64,000 bases of DNA. Origin: Agromyces sp. H66. GTDB taxonomy: Bacteria; Actinomycetota; Actinomycetes; Actinomycetales; Microbacteriaceae. Both the position numbers and the translations under genes were made by a program. Under the pieces are notes generated by a model. It was not told the DNA's origin. It made no database searches and saw only the letters and a program-made list of their open reading frames with translations. The stretch covers positions 62,001-126,000 of the forward strand of contig NZ_SJZG01000007.1 of assembly GCF_004959775.1 (NCBI RefSeq). Reading direction: 5' to 3'. Below are positions 52,535-61,802 of this stretch, in pieces; position 1 is the stretch's first letter, and every line of letters starts with the position of its first letter.

Positions 52535-53268
52535 GCGAGCCGATCCTCCGCGTCGCCGGCCTCCACGGCCGCATCGGCGGACAACAGGTCGTCGAGGACG
52601 TCTCGTTCGAGGTCCCCGCGACCGGTGTCACGGCCCTCCTCGGCCGCAACGGCGTCGGCAAGACGTCGACCATCAAGTCGATCCTCGGCCTCATCGACCG
52701 TACGGGCGAGGTGCACCTGGGCGATACGCGCATCGACCGCATGCCCACGCACCGCATCGTGCAGCAGGGCGTCGGCTACGTGCCGGAGGACCGCGAGGTG
52801 TTCGGGTCGCTCACGGTGGCCGAGAACCTGCGGCTCGCCGAACGCGACGCCGCACCCCGCCGCGAGTTCATCCAGCGGCTCTTCCCCGACATCCACGATC
52901 GCCGGGCGCAGCGCGCCGGCACGCTCTCAGGAGGGCAGCAGCAGATGGTCTCCCTCGCCCGGGCCCTCGTCAACGAGAACCGGCTCCTGCTCGTCGACGA
53001 GCCCACCAAGGGACTCGCCCCGCGCATCGTCGACGAGGTCGCCGACGCCCTCGCCGAAGCGGCCCGCACGGTGCCCATCCTCCTGGTCGAGCAGAACCTG
53101 CACGTCATCCGCAAGCTCGCCGAGCGCGTCGTCGTGCTCTCGGGCGGCCGGGTCGTGTTCACCGGCACGGCATCCGACCTCCTCGACGACGAGGACCGCA
53201 TCCAGCGCTTCCTCGGCGTGCACGACGCCGCCGATCCGCATGACAGCACGGCGGGGAGCGCCCGATGA
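52531..53268 (+). CDS. ABC transporter ATP-binding protein, LivF type
   Basis: 245 residues from a GTG overlapping the livG-type stop. Walker A is GRNGVGKTS, the signature LSGGQQQMVSLARALV, Walker B LLLVDEPTKGLAP, and the switch region VEQNLHV. The YVPEDREVFGSLTV sequence is typical of LivF. It forms the heterodimeric ATPase of the importer. It overlaps the next permease gene by 4 bases. Confidence 0.92.
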   Translation: MSEPILRVAGLHGRIGGQQVVEDVSFEVPATGVTALLGRNGVGKTSTIKSILGLIDRTGEVHLGDTRIDRMPTHRIVQQGVGYVPEDREVFGSLTVAENLRLAERDAAPRREFIQRLFPDIHDRRAQRAGTLSGGQQQMVSLARALVNENRLLLVDEPTKGLAPRIVDEVADALAEAARTVPILLVEQNLHVIRKLAERVVVLSGGRVVFTGTASDLLDDEDRIQRFLGVHDAADPHDSTAGSAR

Positions 53269-54140
53269 GCACCGTCGTCCTCCTCCTGATCACCGGCCTG
53301 GGGCTCGGGGCCCTCTACTTCCTCGTCGCGAGCGGACTGTCGCTCATCTACGGCCTCATGGGCGTGCTGAACTTCGCGCACGGCTCGTTCCTCACCATCG
53401 CGGCCTTCCTCGGCTGGGAGGTCGGGCGGCGGGTCTCCGACGGCACCTGGTGGGGGCTCGCGCTGTCGGCCATGGTCGGCCTCGCCGTCGGCGCCATCGT
53501 GGCGGCGGCGACCGAGTACCTCCTCATCCGGCGGCTGTACGAGCGGCACATCGAGCAGGCGCTCGTGACCGTCGGCCTCGCACTGGCGAGCGTCGCGCTG
53601 TTCGAGGGCATCTGGGGCACCGACCCGATCTACACGCGCAAGCCCGACTGGCTCGCGCAGACGACCGAGATCCTCGGTGCGAAGATCCCCAACGACCGGT
53701 TCCTGCTCATCGCGTGCGCGCTCATCGTGCTCGGCGGCATCGTGCTGTTCCTGCGGCGCACCAGGTACGGCCTCATCATCCGGGCCGGCGTCGAGAATCG
53801 GTCGATGGTCACCGCCCTCGGCATCGACGTGCGCCGCTCGTTCACGATCGTGTTCGCCATCGGCGGCGCCGCGGCCGGACTCGGCGGCGTGCTCGCGTCG
53901 GTCTACTACGGGTACGTCTCGGCGCACCTCGGCTCGGTGCTGCTCATCTTCGCGTTCATCGTCACCGTCATCGGCGGACTCGGGTCGCTCACCGGTGCGG
54001 CCATCGCGTCGGTGCTGGTGGCGGTGCTGCAGCAGTTCGCCAACTTCTACCTCGCCGGCACCGGCGACTTCGTGGTCGTCGTCGCGCTGGCCGTGGTCCT
54101 GCTCGTCCGCCCGCGCGGACTCCTGGGGAAGGTCGCATGA
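53265..54140 (+). CDS. ABC transporter permease, LivH type
   Basis: 291 residues with about eight membrane helices. LivH hallmarks are GLSLIYGLMGVLNFAHGSFLT near the start, NRSMVTALGIDVRRSF (the cytoplasmic coupling loop) and VTVIGGLGSLTGAAIAS near the end. It is coupled by 4-base overlaps on both sides, ensuring matched amounts of the transporter subunits. Confidence 0.92.
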   Translation: MSTVVLLLITGLGLGALYFLVASGLSLIYGLMGVLNFAHGSFLTIAAFLGWEVGRRVSDGTWWGLALSAMVGLAVGAIVAAATEYLLIRRLYERHIEQALVTVGLALASVALFEGIWGTDPIYTRKPDWLAQTTEILGAKIPNDRFLLIACALIVLGGIVLFLRRTRYGLIIRAGVENRSMVTALGIDVRRSFTIVFAIGGAAAGLGGVLASVYYGYVSAHLGSVLLIFAFIVTVIGGLGSLTGAAIASVLVAVLQQFANFYLAGTGDFVVVVALAVVLLVRPRGLLGKVA

Positions 54141-55291
54141 ACCCGCAACTCACGGATGCCCCGGCACCCGCTCGTCCGTCGGCACCGCCGCCCGCGGCAT
54201 CCGCTCGCCGTCGCCCGCTCCCCATCGTGCTCGGCGGCGTCGCGCTCGTCGTCGGGCTCGCGGTGCTGCCGCTGCTCGCGATCGAGATCCCCGGCGTGCT
54301 GCCCGGGCCGACCTACACGCCCGGCACGTTGCAGCTGCTCGCGTACGCCATGCTCATCGCCGCGCTCGCGCTCAGCTACCGCATGATGTTCGGCCTCGCG
54401 GGCCTGCTCTCGTTCGGTCACGCGCTGTTCTTCGCGGCCGGCGCCTACGGCCTCGGCATGTCGCTCGACGCGTTCGCTCCCGCCGAGTGGCCGAGCGGGC
54501 TCGTCTTCGCCGCGTCGATCGGCATCACGCTCGTGTTCGGCCTCGTGCTCGCCGCGACGGTCGGCGCGCTCGCGCTGCGCGTCACCGGCATCTCGTTCGC
54601 GATGGTCACGCTGGCATTCGCCCAGGCGGGATCGGTGCTGATCCGCCGCAACCCCGACTCCGCCACCGGCGGCGACGAGGGGCTCTCCCTCGACATCGCG
54701 AACGTCCCCGAGGGACTCGTCGGCGTCGTGAACACGCGCAACCTCTACTGGATGGCGCTCGCCGTGCTCGTCTTCGTCTACCTCGTGGTGCTGTGGGTCG
54801 AGCGCAGTCGCGCCGGCCACGTCGCCGAGGCCGCGCGCGAGAACGAGCTGCGGGTGCGCGTCATCGGCATCCGCCCGTACTCGGTGAAGCTGCTCATCTT
54901 CGTGGTCGCGTCCGTGCTCGCGGCGATCGCGGGCATGGGCTACCTGCTGCTCCAATCGGGCGCCTCGCCGCGCATCGCGACCGCGGACTTCACCCTCACC
55001 CTGCTCGTCATCGTGGTGCTCGGAGGGGTGGGGTATCGCTGGGGTGCGATCGTCGGCGGTATCGTCTACACACTGCTCGATCAGCGGCTCACGGCGCTCG
55101 CGGGCTCGGACTTCATCGCCGGGCTGCCCGCGGTGCTCCGGGTCCCGCTGAGCGAGCCGCTGTTCATCTTGGGAACGCTGTTCATCCTCGTGGTGCTGTT
55201 CCTGCCCGGGGGGATCGCGGGGATCCCGCAGCGCATCCGCTCAGGCCGGAAGCAGCATCCGGTCGAGGCGGAGGAGGCAACGGATGCCTGA
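54137..55291 (+). CDS. ABC transporter permease, LivM type
   Basis: 384 residues. A Pro/Ala-rich cytoplasmic N-terminus of about 35 residues precedes about nine membrane helices. LivM hallmarks are YRMMFGLAGLLSFGHALFFAAGAYG, the loop ENELRVRVIGIRPYSVKLLIFVV and LVIVVLGGVGYRWGAIVGG. It completes the importer. Its last 8 bases overlap the start of the acyl-CoA ligase gene, linking uptake to activation of the substrate. Confidence 0.92.
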   Translation: MNPQLTDAPAPARPSAPPPAASARRRPLPIVLGGVALVVGLAVLPLLAIEIPGVLPGPTYTPGTLQLLAYAMLIAALALSYRMMFGLAGLLSFGHALFFAAGAYGLGMSLDAFAPAEWPSGLVFAASIGITLVFGLVLAATVGALALRVTGISFAMVTLAFAQAGSVLIRRNPDSATGGDEGLSLDIANVPEGLVGVVNTRNLYWMALAVLVFVYLVVLWVERSRAGHVAEAARENELRVRVIGIRPYSVKLLIFVVASVLAAIAGMGYLLLQSGASPRIATADFTLTLLVIVVLGGVGYRWGAIVGGIVYTLLDQRLTALAGSDFIAGLPAVLRVPLSEPLFILGTLFILVVLFLPGGIAGIPQRIRSGRKQHPVEAEEATDA

Positions 55292-56846
55292 CGGCCTGCA
55301 CACGCTCGGGCGCTGGACGCGCGATCGCGCCCGGGCGACCCCCGACCGCATCGCGATCGACGACCGGGGCGTCGTCGTCACCTACCGCGAGCTCGACGCG
55401 CGAGCCGAGCGACTCGCCGCGGGCCTCCGGGCGGCCGGATACGCCGTCGGCGACCGCATCGCGACCATCACCGGCAACAGCGCCGACCACGTCGTGCTGT
55501 TCTTCGCGTGCGCCAAGGCCGGCCTCGTGCTCGTGCCGTTGTCGTGGCGTCTCGCGCCGCGCGAGCTCGCGGCGCAGCTCGAGATCGCCGAGCCCGCGCT
55601 CCTCCTCGTCGAGGCCGAGTTCGAGTCGCTCGCGAAGGCGACGCTCGCGCGCCTGGCGCGACGCATCCCGACCGCGCCGCTCGGCATGCACGGCGTCGAG
55701 GGCGAGGTGCCTCCGCCCGGCGCACGCGGCGCGGGCGACGCGCCGGCCGTGCGCCGCGACGTCCACGACGACGACGCGCTCTTCATGATCTTCACGTCGG
55801 GCACCACGGCGACGCCCAAGGGCGCCGTGCTCACGCACGCGAACTGCTTCTGGACGAACCTCTCGTTCTCTCGTATCGCCGAGGTCGGCGCCGGCGACAC
55901 CGTGCTCGCCGTCATGCCGCAGTACCACGTCGGCGGCTGGAACATCACGCCGCTCCTGGCGTGGTGGACGGGCGCGACCGTGGTGCTCGAGCGCACCTTC
56001 GACCCCGGCCGCGTGCTGCACCTCATCCAGGAGCGGCGCATCACGACCATGATGGGCGTGCCCGCCAACTACCTGTTCCTGGCGCAGCATCCCGACTTCG
56101 ACGACACCGACCTCTCGAGCCTCGCGCACGCCATCGTCGGCGGAGCCCCGATGCCGCCCGCGCTGCTGCGAACCTGGCACGCGCGCGGCGTCGCCCTGAC
56201 CCAGGGCTACGGGCTCACCGAGGCGTCGCCCAACGTGCTCTGCCTGCCCGACGAGGATGCGCGCACGAAGGTCGGCTCTGCGGGCAAGCCCTATCCGCAC
56301 GTCGACGTCGCCGTCGCCGACCCCGCGACGAGCGAGCACCTCGACGGCGAGGCCGAGGGCGAGCTCCTCGTGCACGGCCCGTCGGTGTTCGCCGGGTACT
56401 TCCGCGACGCGGTGGCCACCGAGGCGGCCCTCGTCGGCGGCTGGCTCCGCACGGGCGACCTCGTGCGGCGCGACGCCGACGGCTACTTCACGATCGTCGA
56501 CCGCATCAAGGACATCTACATCTCGGGCGGCGAGGGCGTCGCTCCCGCCGAGGTCGAGGCGGTGCTCATGGGCCACCCCGCCGTCGCCGACGTCGCGGTC
56601 GTCGGCGTCCCCGACGAGCGCTGGGGCGAGGCGGGCGCCGCCTGGATCGTCGTGCGGCGCGGTCGGATGACGGATGCCGCCGAGCTCACGGAGTTCGCAC
56701 GTGCCTCGCTCGCCCGCTTCAAGGTGCCGCGCGAGGTGCACTTCGTCGACGAGTTGCCGCGCTCGACCGCGGGCAAGGTGCTTCGCCGGGTGCTCGCGGA
56801 CCGAGCTGCGGCCGCCGCCCCGCGGGTCGAGGAGGAGGCGCGATGA
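55284..56846 (+). CDS. AMP-forming acyl-CoA ligase
   Basis: 520 residues of the ANL superfamily. The P-loop-like motif is IFTSGTTATPKGAV, the core is QGYGLTEASPNVL, the hinge GDLVRRDADGYFTIVDRIKDIYISGG, and the catalytic lysine is in PRSTAGKVLRR. It activates a carboxylic acid through an acyl-adenylate; chain length is not readable from motifs, though FadD-like short to medium acids fit. The start overlaps the transporter gene by 8 bases, behind ggaggagg. It is followed by a TetR gene with 4-base overlap. Confidence 0.9.
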   Translation: MPDGLHTLGRWTRDRARATPDRIAIDDRGVVVTYRELDARAERLAAGLRAAGYAVGDRIATITGNSADHVVLFFACAKAGLVLVPLSWRLAPRELAAQLEIAEPALLLVEAEFESLAKATLARLARRIPTAPLGMHGVEGEVPPPGARGAGDAPAVRRDVHDDDALFMIFTSGTTATPKGAVLTHANCFWTNLSFSRIAEVGAGDTVLAVMPQYHVGGWNITPLLAWWTGATVVLERTFDPGRVLHLIQERRITTMMGVPANYLFLAQHPDFDDTDLSSLAHAIVGGAPMPPALLRTWHARGVALTQGYGLTEASPNVLCLPDEDARTKVGSAGKPYPHVDVAVADPATSEHLDGEAEGELLVHGPSVFAGYFRDAVATEAALVGGWLRTGDLVRRDADGYFTIVDRIKDIYISGGEGVAPAEVEAVLMGHPAVADVAVVGVPDERWGEAGAAWIVVRRGRMTDAAELTEFARASLARFKVPREVHFVDELPRSTAGKVLRRVLADRAAAAAPRVEEEAR

Positions 56847-57526
56847 GCGCGGCACCCCGCACCGCCCGCGGCGTCGAGACCCGGGCGAAGCTCCTCGCCG
56901 CCGCCGAGCGCGTGTTCGCCGACCACGGCTACCACGAGGCATCCGTCTCCCGCATCACCGACCGCGCCGGCGTCGGCCAGGGCACCTTCTACCTGTACTT
57001 CGACTCGAAGCTCGACATCTTCAACGAGCTCGTCGAGGACCTCAACCACCGGGTGCGCCAGGCGATGAGCGAGGGCGCCCGCGGGGCCACGAGCCGACTC
57101 GAGGCGGAACGCGCCGGATTCGCGGCGTTCTTCCGGTTCACGGCCGAGCACCCGGCGCTCTACCGGGTGGTGCGCGAGGCCGAGATCGTCTCGCCCGAGG
57201 CGCTGCGGCTGCACTACACGCGCATCGTCGAGGGATACATCGACGGACTCCGCGAGGCCGCGGCCGACGGCGAGATCTGGGACATCGACCCGACCGTCGC
57301 CGCGTGGGCGCTCATGGGCGTGGGCGAGATGATCGGCATGCGCTGGGTGCTCTGGGGCGACCCCGATTCGGCACCGGGCGACGACGCCGACCCGACGGCC
57401 AGCGGCACCGGCCGCGTTCCCGAGCACGTGCTCGACGAGATGATGCGCTTCATCGGCGGAGCCCTCGGGCGACCCGATCTCGCGCAGGGCCCGCGCTCCG
57501 ACGCGGGGGAGAAGGAGGAATCGTGA
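56843..57526 (+). CDS. TetR family transcriptional regulator
   Basis: 227 residues. The N-terminal helix-turn-helix (about 12-58) reads TRAKLLAAAERVFADHGYHE and GVGQGTFYLYFDSK. The C-terminal ligand domain is helical, with ALMGVGEMIGMRWVLWG. TetR regulators inside acyl-CoA operons usually respond to acyl-CoA esters. It is coupled to genes on both sides, so it probably controls its own operon, perhaps through the inverted repeat at 50427-50446. Confidence 0.92.
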   Translation: MSAAPRTARGVETRAKLLAAAERVFADHGYHEASVSRITDRAGVGQGTFYLYFDSKLDIFNELVEDLNHRVRQAMSEGARGATSRLEAERAGFAAFFRFTAEHPALYRVVREAEIVSPEALRLHYTRIVEGYIDGLREAAADGEIWDIDPTVAAWALMGVGEMIGMRWVLWGDPDSAPGDDADPTASGTGRVPEHVLDEMMRFIGGALGRPDLAQGPRSDAGEKEES

Positions 57527-58269
57527 CCGATCTCAGTGGACGACGCGCGATCGTCACCGGCGGCGCGAGCGGCATCGGCGAGGCCTGCGCCCGAGCCTTC
57601 GCGGCGGCCGGCGCGCACGTGGTCATCGCCGACCTGAACGGCGAGGCGGCCGAGAAGGTCGCGGGCGAGCTCGGCGGCGAGGCGTGGCAGGTCGACCTCG
57701 GCGACACCGCGGCGCTCGCCGATCTCGAGCTCGAGGCCGACATCCTCGTGAACAACGCCGGCATCCAGCACGTGCGTCCGATCGAGGAGTTCGAGCCCGA
57801 GCGGTTCTCGCTCATCCTCCGGATCATGCTGGAATCGCCGTTCCTCCTGATCCGCGCCGCGCTGCCCGGGATGTACGCGCGCGGCTTCGGTCGGGTCATC
57901 AACATCTCGAGCGTGCACGGCATCCGCGCGTCGCCGTTCAAGTCGGCCTACGTCGCGGCCAAGCACGGTCTCGAGGGACTCTCGAAGGTCACGGCGCTCG
58001 AGGGCGGCCCGCACGGGGTGACGAGCAACTGCATCAACCCCGGGTACGTGCGCACCCCGCTCGTCGAGAAGCAGATCGCCGACCAGGCGCGCGTGCACGG
58101 CATCCCCGAGTCGGAGGTGCTGCCGAAGATCATGCTCACCGAATCCTCGATCAAGCGGCTCGTCGAGCCGGCCGAGGTCGCGAGTCTCGCCATGTGGCTC
58201 GCGAGCCCCGACGCCGGCATGGTGACGGGCGCGAGCTACACCATGGACGGCGGATGGAGCGCCCGGTGA
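57523..58269 (+). CDS. Short-chain dehydrogenase, probable 3-hydroxybutyrate dehydrogenase
   Basis: 248 residues from a GTG overlapping the tetR stop. The NAD-binding GGASGIGEACA, the NNAGIQHVRPIEEFE signature of D-3-hydroxybutyrate dehydrogenases, the catalytic Ser in INISSVHG, and the Tyr/Lys pair in SAYVAAKHG are all present. It oxidises 3-hydroxybutyrate to acetoacetate with NAD+. Its place before the CoA-transferase genes supports a ketone-body route. Confidence 0.88.
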   Translation: MTDLSGRRAIVTGGASGIGEACARAFAAAGAHVVIADLNGEAAEKVAGELGGEAWQVDLGDTAALADLELEADILVNNAGIQHVRPIEEFEPERFSLILRIMLESPFLLIRAALPGMYARGFGRVINISSVHGIRASPFKSAYVAAKHGLEGLSKVTALEGGPHGVTSNCINPGYVRTPLVEKQIADQARVHGIPESEVLPKIMLTESSIKRLVEPAEVASLAMWLASPDAGMVTGASYTMDGGWSAR

Positions 58270-59165
58270 GCTACTCGACCTTCTCCGCGCCGGTCGACGG
58301 CGGCACCCTGGCCGGCGGTCACTGGCGAGCGGATGCCCCGGGCCTGCCGATCCTCGCCGTGCACGGCATCTCCGCCACCCACCGATCGTGGGACCTGGTG
58401 GCCGACGCGCTGGCCGACCGCCGCGTGATCGCCGCCGACCTCCGGGGCCGCGGACGCAGCAACACGCTGCCCGGTCCCTACGGGCTCGAGCGCCACGCCG
58501 ACGACCTCGCCGCGGCGCTCGATGCCCTCGAGGTCGACCGGACGTTCGTGGTCGGGCACTCGATGGGCGCGTTCGTGACGGCGCGGTTCGCCGAGCGGCA
58601 CCCGGATCGGGTTGCCGGCATCGTGCTCATCGACGGCGGCCTGCCCGTGCCGAACCCCGTGGGCGTCTCGCCGGAGGACCTGCCGGCGGTGCTGCTCGGC
58701 CCGGCCCTCGAGCGCCTCTCGATGACCTTTCCCGATCGTGCGGCCTACCTCGACTTCTGGCGGCGGCATCCCGCGCTCGGACCGTACTGGAACGACGCCA
58801 TCGAGGCCTACGTCGAATACGACATCGACGGCACCGAGCCCGCGCTGCGCAGTTCGGCGAGCGCCGAGGCCGTGGCCGAGAACGCCCTGCAGCTCGACGG
58901 GTCGGCGGGCTACGCCGACGCGCTCGCCGGGCTGCCCGGCCCGGTCGACTTCTTCCGCGCGCCACGGGGCCTGCTCGACGCCGCACCGCTCTACCCTGAG
59001 GAGGTCGTCGCCGAGTGGGCCGAGCGGATGCCGCAGCTGGTCGTGCACGAGGTGCCCGACGTCAACCACTACACGATCGTCATGACGGCCGAGGGTGCGG
59101 GGAACGTGATCCCGGTGGTCCGGACCCGGCTCGAGGCCGCGGAGATGAAGGAAGGTGCATCGTGA
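58266..59165 (+). CDS. Alpha/beta hydrolase
   Basis: 299 residues from a GTG with 4-base overlap. The nucleophile elbow is VVGHSMGAF, the oxyanion region [14 protein letters not shown], the acid probably in the FRAP/GLLD area, and the C-terminal His in DVNHYTIV. It resembles esterases and lactonases, and could release a hydroxy acid from an ester or oligomer for the operon's dehydrogenase; this is inference from context only. Confidence 0.85.
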   Translation: MSYSTFSAPVDGGTLAGGHWRADAPGLPILAVHGISATHRSWDLVADALADRRVIAADLRGRGRSNTLPGPYGLERHADDLAAALDALEVDRTFVVGHSMGAFVTARFAERHPDRVAGIVLIDGGLPVPNPVGVSPEDLPAVLLGPALERLSMTFPDRAAYLDFWRRHPALGPYWNDAIEAYVEYDIDGTEPALRSSASAEAVAENALQLDGSAGYADALAGLPGPVDFFRAPRGLLDAAPLYPEEVVAEWAERMPQLVVHEVPDVNHYTIVMTAEGAGNVIPVVRTRLEAAEMKEGAS

Positions 59166-59965
59166 CACTCGACAAAGTCGTCGGGTCCGCCCGGGAGGCG
59201 GTCTCCGACATCCCCGCGGGGGCGAGCCTCGCCGTCGGCGGGTTCGGCCTGTGCGGCATCCCGATGGTGCTCATCCAGGCGCTGCTCGAGGCCGGAGTCG
59301 ACGACCTCAAGGTCGTCTCGAACAACTGCGGGGTCGACGACTGGGGCCTCGGGGTGCTGCTCGCGCAGCGGCGCATCTCGAAGATGACCTCGTCGTACGT
59401 GGGCGAGAACAAGGAGTTCGAGCGGCAGTACCTCTCGGGCGAGCTCGAGCTGGAGCTCACCCCGCAGGGCACGCTCGCCGAGAAGCTCCGGGCCGGCGGC
59501 AGCGGGATCGCCGCGTTCTTCACGCAGACGGGCGTCGGAACCCAGGTCGCCGAGGGCGGACTGCCGCGCCGGTACAACGCCGACGGCTCGATCGCGGTGG
59601 CGAGCCCGGCCAAGCCCGTGCAGACGTTCGACGTCGCGGGCGAGCCGCACGAGTTCGTGCTCGAGGAGGCGATCACCACGGACTTCTCGCTCGTGCACGC
59701 GTTGCGCGGCGATCGCTTCGGCAACCTCGTCTTCGAGAAGTCGGCGCGCAATTTCTCGCCCCTTGCGGCGATGGCCGGGCGCGTGTGCATCGCGCAGGTC
59801 GAGGAGGTCGTGGAGCCGGGCGATCTCGATCCCGATGCCGTGCACCTGCCCGGCATCTACGTCGACCGGGTCGTCGTGGTCGGCACCGACATCGAGAAGC
59901 GCATCGAGCGCCGCACCGTCTCGCCCGAGAAAGCGGCATCCCGCGAGATGCCGGAAGGAGCCTGA
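59162..59965 (+). CDS. 3-oxoacid CoA-transferase subunit A
   Basis: 267 residues from a GTG overlapping the hydrolase gene by 4 bases. Family motifs are the glycine-rich [34 protein letters not shown], the [21 protein letters not shown] stretch and [13 protein letters not shown]. It forms the heterodimer with the subunit B gene 2 bases downstream. Expected reaction: acetoacetate plus succinyl-CoA to acetoacetyl-CoA plus succinate. A 3-oxoadipate transferase would look similar, but no aromatic-ring genes are nearby. Confidence 0.92.
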   Translation: MTLDKVVGSAREAVSDIPAGASLAVGGFGLCGIPMVLIQALLEAGVDDLKVVSNNCGVDDWGLGVLLAQRRISKMTSSYVGENKEFERQYLSGELELELTPQGTLAEKLRAGGSGIAAFFTQTGVGTQVAEGGLPRRYNADGSIAVASPAKPVQTFDVAGEPHEFVLEEAITTDFSLVHALRGDRFGNLVFEKSARNFSPLAAMAGRVCIAQVEEVVEPGDLDPDAVHLPGIYVDRVVVVGTDIEKRIERRTVSPEKAASREMPEGA

Positions 59966-59967
59966 TC

Positions 59968-60600
59968 ATGGCACTCACACGTCTCGAGATGGCCGCGCGG
60001 GCGGCGAAGGAGCTGCCCGACGGCTCCTACGTGAACCTCGGCATCGGCCTGCCCACCCTCGTGCCGAACTACGTGCCCGAGGGCACGACCATCCTGCTCC
60101 AGTCCGAGAACGGCATCCTCGGCGTCGGGCCGTACCCCACGGAGGACGAGGTCGATCCCGACCTCATCAATGCCGGCAAGGAGACGGTCACGGTGCTTCC
60201 CGGCGCCGCGTACTTCGACTCGGCGACGAGCTTCGGCATGATCCGCGGCGGCAAGATCGACGCGGCCATCCTCGGCGCCATGCAGGTGTCGGCCACTGGC
60301 GACCTCGCGAACTGGATGATCCCGGGCAAGATGGTGAAGGGCCCCGGCGGTGCCATGGACCTCGTGCACGGCGCCAAGCGCCGCATCGTGCTCATGGAGC
60401 ACGTCGCGAAGGACGGATCGCCGAAGATCGTGAACGAGTGCTCCCTACCGCTCACCGGCAGGGGAGTCGTCGATCGCATCATCACCGACCTCGCGGTCAT
60501 CGACGTCACGCCCGAGGGCCTCCGGCTCGTCGAGCTCGCCCCCGGCGTCACGGTCGACGAGGTCGTCGCCGCCACCGAACCCCCACTCATCACGGACTGA
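59968..60600 (+). CDS. 3-oxoacid CoA-transferase subunit B
   Basis: 210 residues, ATG with ggaaggag ribosome site. The catalytic Glu47 lies in [12 protein letters not shown], the glutamate that becomes the covalent CoA thioester. [28 protein letters not shown] and [16 protein letters not shown] are typical of ScoB/AtoA. It forms the active site with subunit A. Confidence 0.94.
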   Translation: MALTRLEMAARAAKELPDGSYVNLGIGLPTLVPNYVPEGTTILLQSENGILGVGPYPTEDEVDPDLINAGKETVTVLPGAAYFDSATSFGMIRGGKIDAAILGAMQVSATGDLANWMIPGKMVKGPGGAMDLVHGAKRRIVLMEHVAKDGSPKIVNECSLPLTGRGVVDRIITDLAVIDVTPEGLRLVELAPGVTVDEVVAATEPPLITD

Positions 60601-60611
60601 ACGGAACCACC

Positions 60612-61688
60612 ATGGTCGACACCATCCTTCCCGGCATCACCGCACGCCGGGTGCAGACCCCGCGTCTCGCCGCGAACGTCCTCGAGCGTCCGTCGGATGC
60701 CCGGTCCGCCGTCGCGCGCACGGTCCTCTTCGTGCACGGCAACGTCTCGTCGTCGCTGTTCTGGCAGCCGATGATGCGGTCCCTGCCCGCCGACGTGCGT
60801 GCCCTCGCCGTCGACCTCCGCGGGTTCGGCGACAGCGAGACGCTGCCGGTCGACGCGACGCGCGGCGTCCGGGACTTCTCCGACGACGTGGCATCCGTCA
60901 TCGACACGCTCGGCCTCGGCGCCGTGCACCTGGTCGGCTGGAGCATGGGCGGCGGCGTCGCGATGCAGCTGCTCCTCGATCGGCCCGAGCTCGTCGCCTC
61001 GCTCACGTTGCAGGCGCCCGTCTCGCCGTACGGCTTCGGCGGGACCGCGCTCGACGGTTCGCTGCTCACCCCGGATGCCGCGGGCACCGGCGGTGGCGGA
61101 GCGAATCCCGACTTCGTGGCTCGCCTCGCCGCCGGCGACCGCAGCGACGAGGAGGGCTCGCCGCGCGCGGTGTACCGGGCCACGTACGTCGCGGCGGGCA
61201 ACTCGCCGGAGCACGAGGACATCTGGATCGAGTCGATGCTGACGACGAAGACCGGCCTCGACAACTACCCGGGCGACTCCACGCCGTCGGAGAACTGGCC
61301 CGGGTTCGCGCCGGGCGGCCGCGGCATCTTGAACACCATGGCGCCGACGGTGTTCGACACGACGGGCATCGTCGACGTCGACCCGAAGCCGCCGGTGCTC
61401 TGGGTGCACGGCATGCAGGACGCGATCGTCGGCGACGCCTCGTTCTTCGACCTCAACCAGCTCGGAGCCCTCGGGATCATCCCCGGATGGCCCGGCGCCG
61501 AGGTCGCACCGCCGCAGCCCATGATCGCGCAGACCCGTGCCGTGCTCGAGCGCTACGCCGAGCGAGGCGGCTCGTTCACCGAGCTCGAGCTCGCCGACTG
61601 CGGACACTCGCCGCACCTCGAGCACCCCGACGAGTTCCGGGCGGCGCTGCTGGCGCTCATCGAGGGGGCCGACCGCGCGGCGGCCTGA
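60612..61688 (+). CDS. Alpha/beta hydrolase, second of the operon
   Basis: 358 residues from the ATG at 60612. The nucleophile elbow is LVGWSMGGGV, the oxyanion loop FVHGNVSSSLFWQ, the acid about LWVHGMQDAIV, and the His ADCGHSPHLEHP. It is larger than the other hydrolase because of an inserted lid (PDAAGTGGGGANPDFVARL). It is only distantly similar to the hydrolase at 58266, so not a recent duplicate. It is the last gene before a strong hairpin. The substrate is unknown; ester or oligo-hydroxyalkanoate hydrolysis would fit the operon. Confidence 0.85.
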   Translation: MVDTILPGITARRVQTPRLAANVLERPSDARSAVARTVLFVHGNVSSSLFWQPMMRSLPADVRALAVDLRGFGDSETLPVDATRGVRDFSDDVASVIDTLGLGAVHLVGWSMGGGVAMQLLLDRPELVASLTLQAPVSPYGFGGTALDGSLLTPDAAGTGGGGANPDFVARLAAGDRSDEEGSPRAVYRATYVAAGNSPEHEDIWIESMLTTKTGLDNYPGDSTPSENWPGFAPGGRGILNTMAPTVFDTTGIVDVDPKPPVLWVHGMQDAIVGDASFFDLNQLGALGIIPGWPGAEVAPPQPMIAQTRAVLERYAERGGSFTELELADCGHSPHLEHPDEFRAALLALIEGADRAAA

Positions 61689-61721
61689 CGCTCGCGAACG
61701 GCTCCGATACGGAACCGTGAT

Positions 61722-61751
61722 GCGGCGTGGTGCCCATGGGCGCCGCGCCGC
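61722..61751 (+). terminator. Strong hairpin closing the transporter/CoA operon
   Basis: It begins 34 bases after the last operon stop. The sequence from GCGGCGTGGTGCC to GGCGCCGCGCCGC pairs over 13 bp with two G-U pairs and a CATG tetraloop. There is no T-run, but GC-rich loops of this kind are common actinobacterial terminators. Confidence 0.6.
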
Positions 61752-61802
61752 TGGCACGATCGTTGCAGGGCGTCCAGCCCCCGTCACCCACTGAGGAGTC
61801 CG

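Noticed and set aside
59162..60600. 3-oxoadipate CoA-transferase (PcaIJ) of aromatic degradation
   Set aside because: No ring-cleavage or muconate genes are nearby, whereas a 3-hydroxybutyrate dehydrogenase and thiolase are; kept as a less likely alternative.
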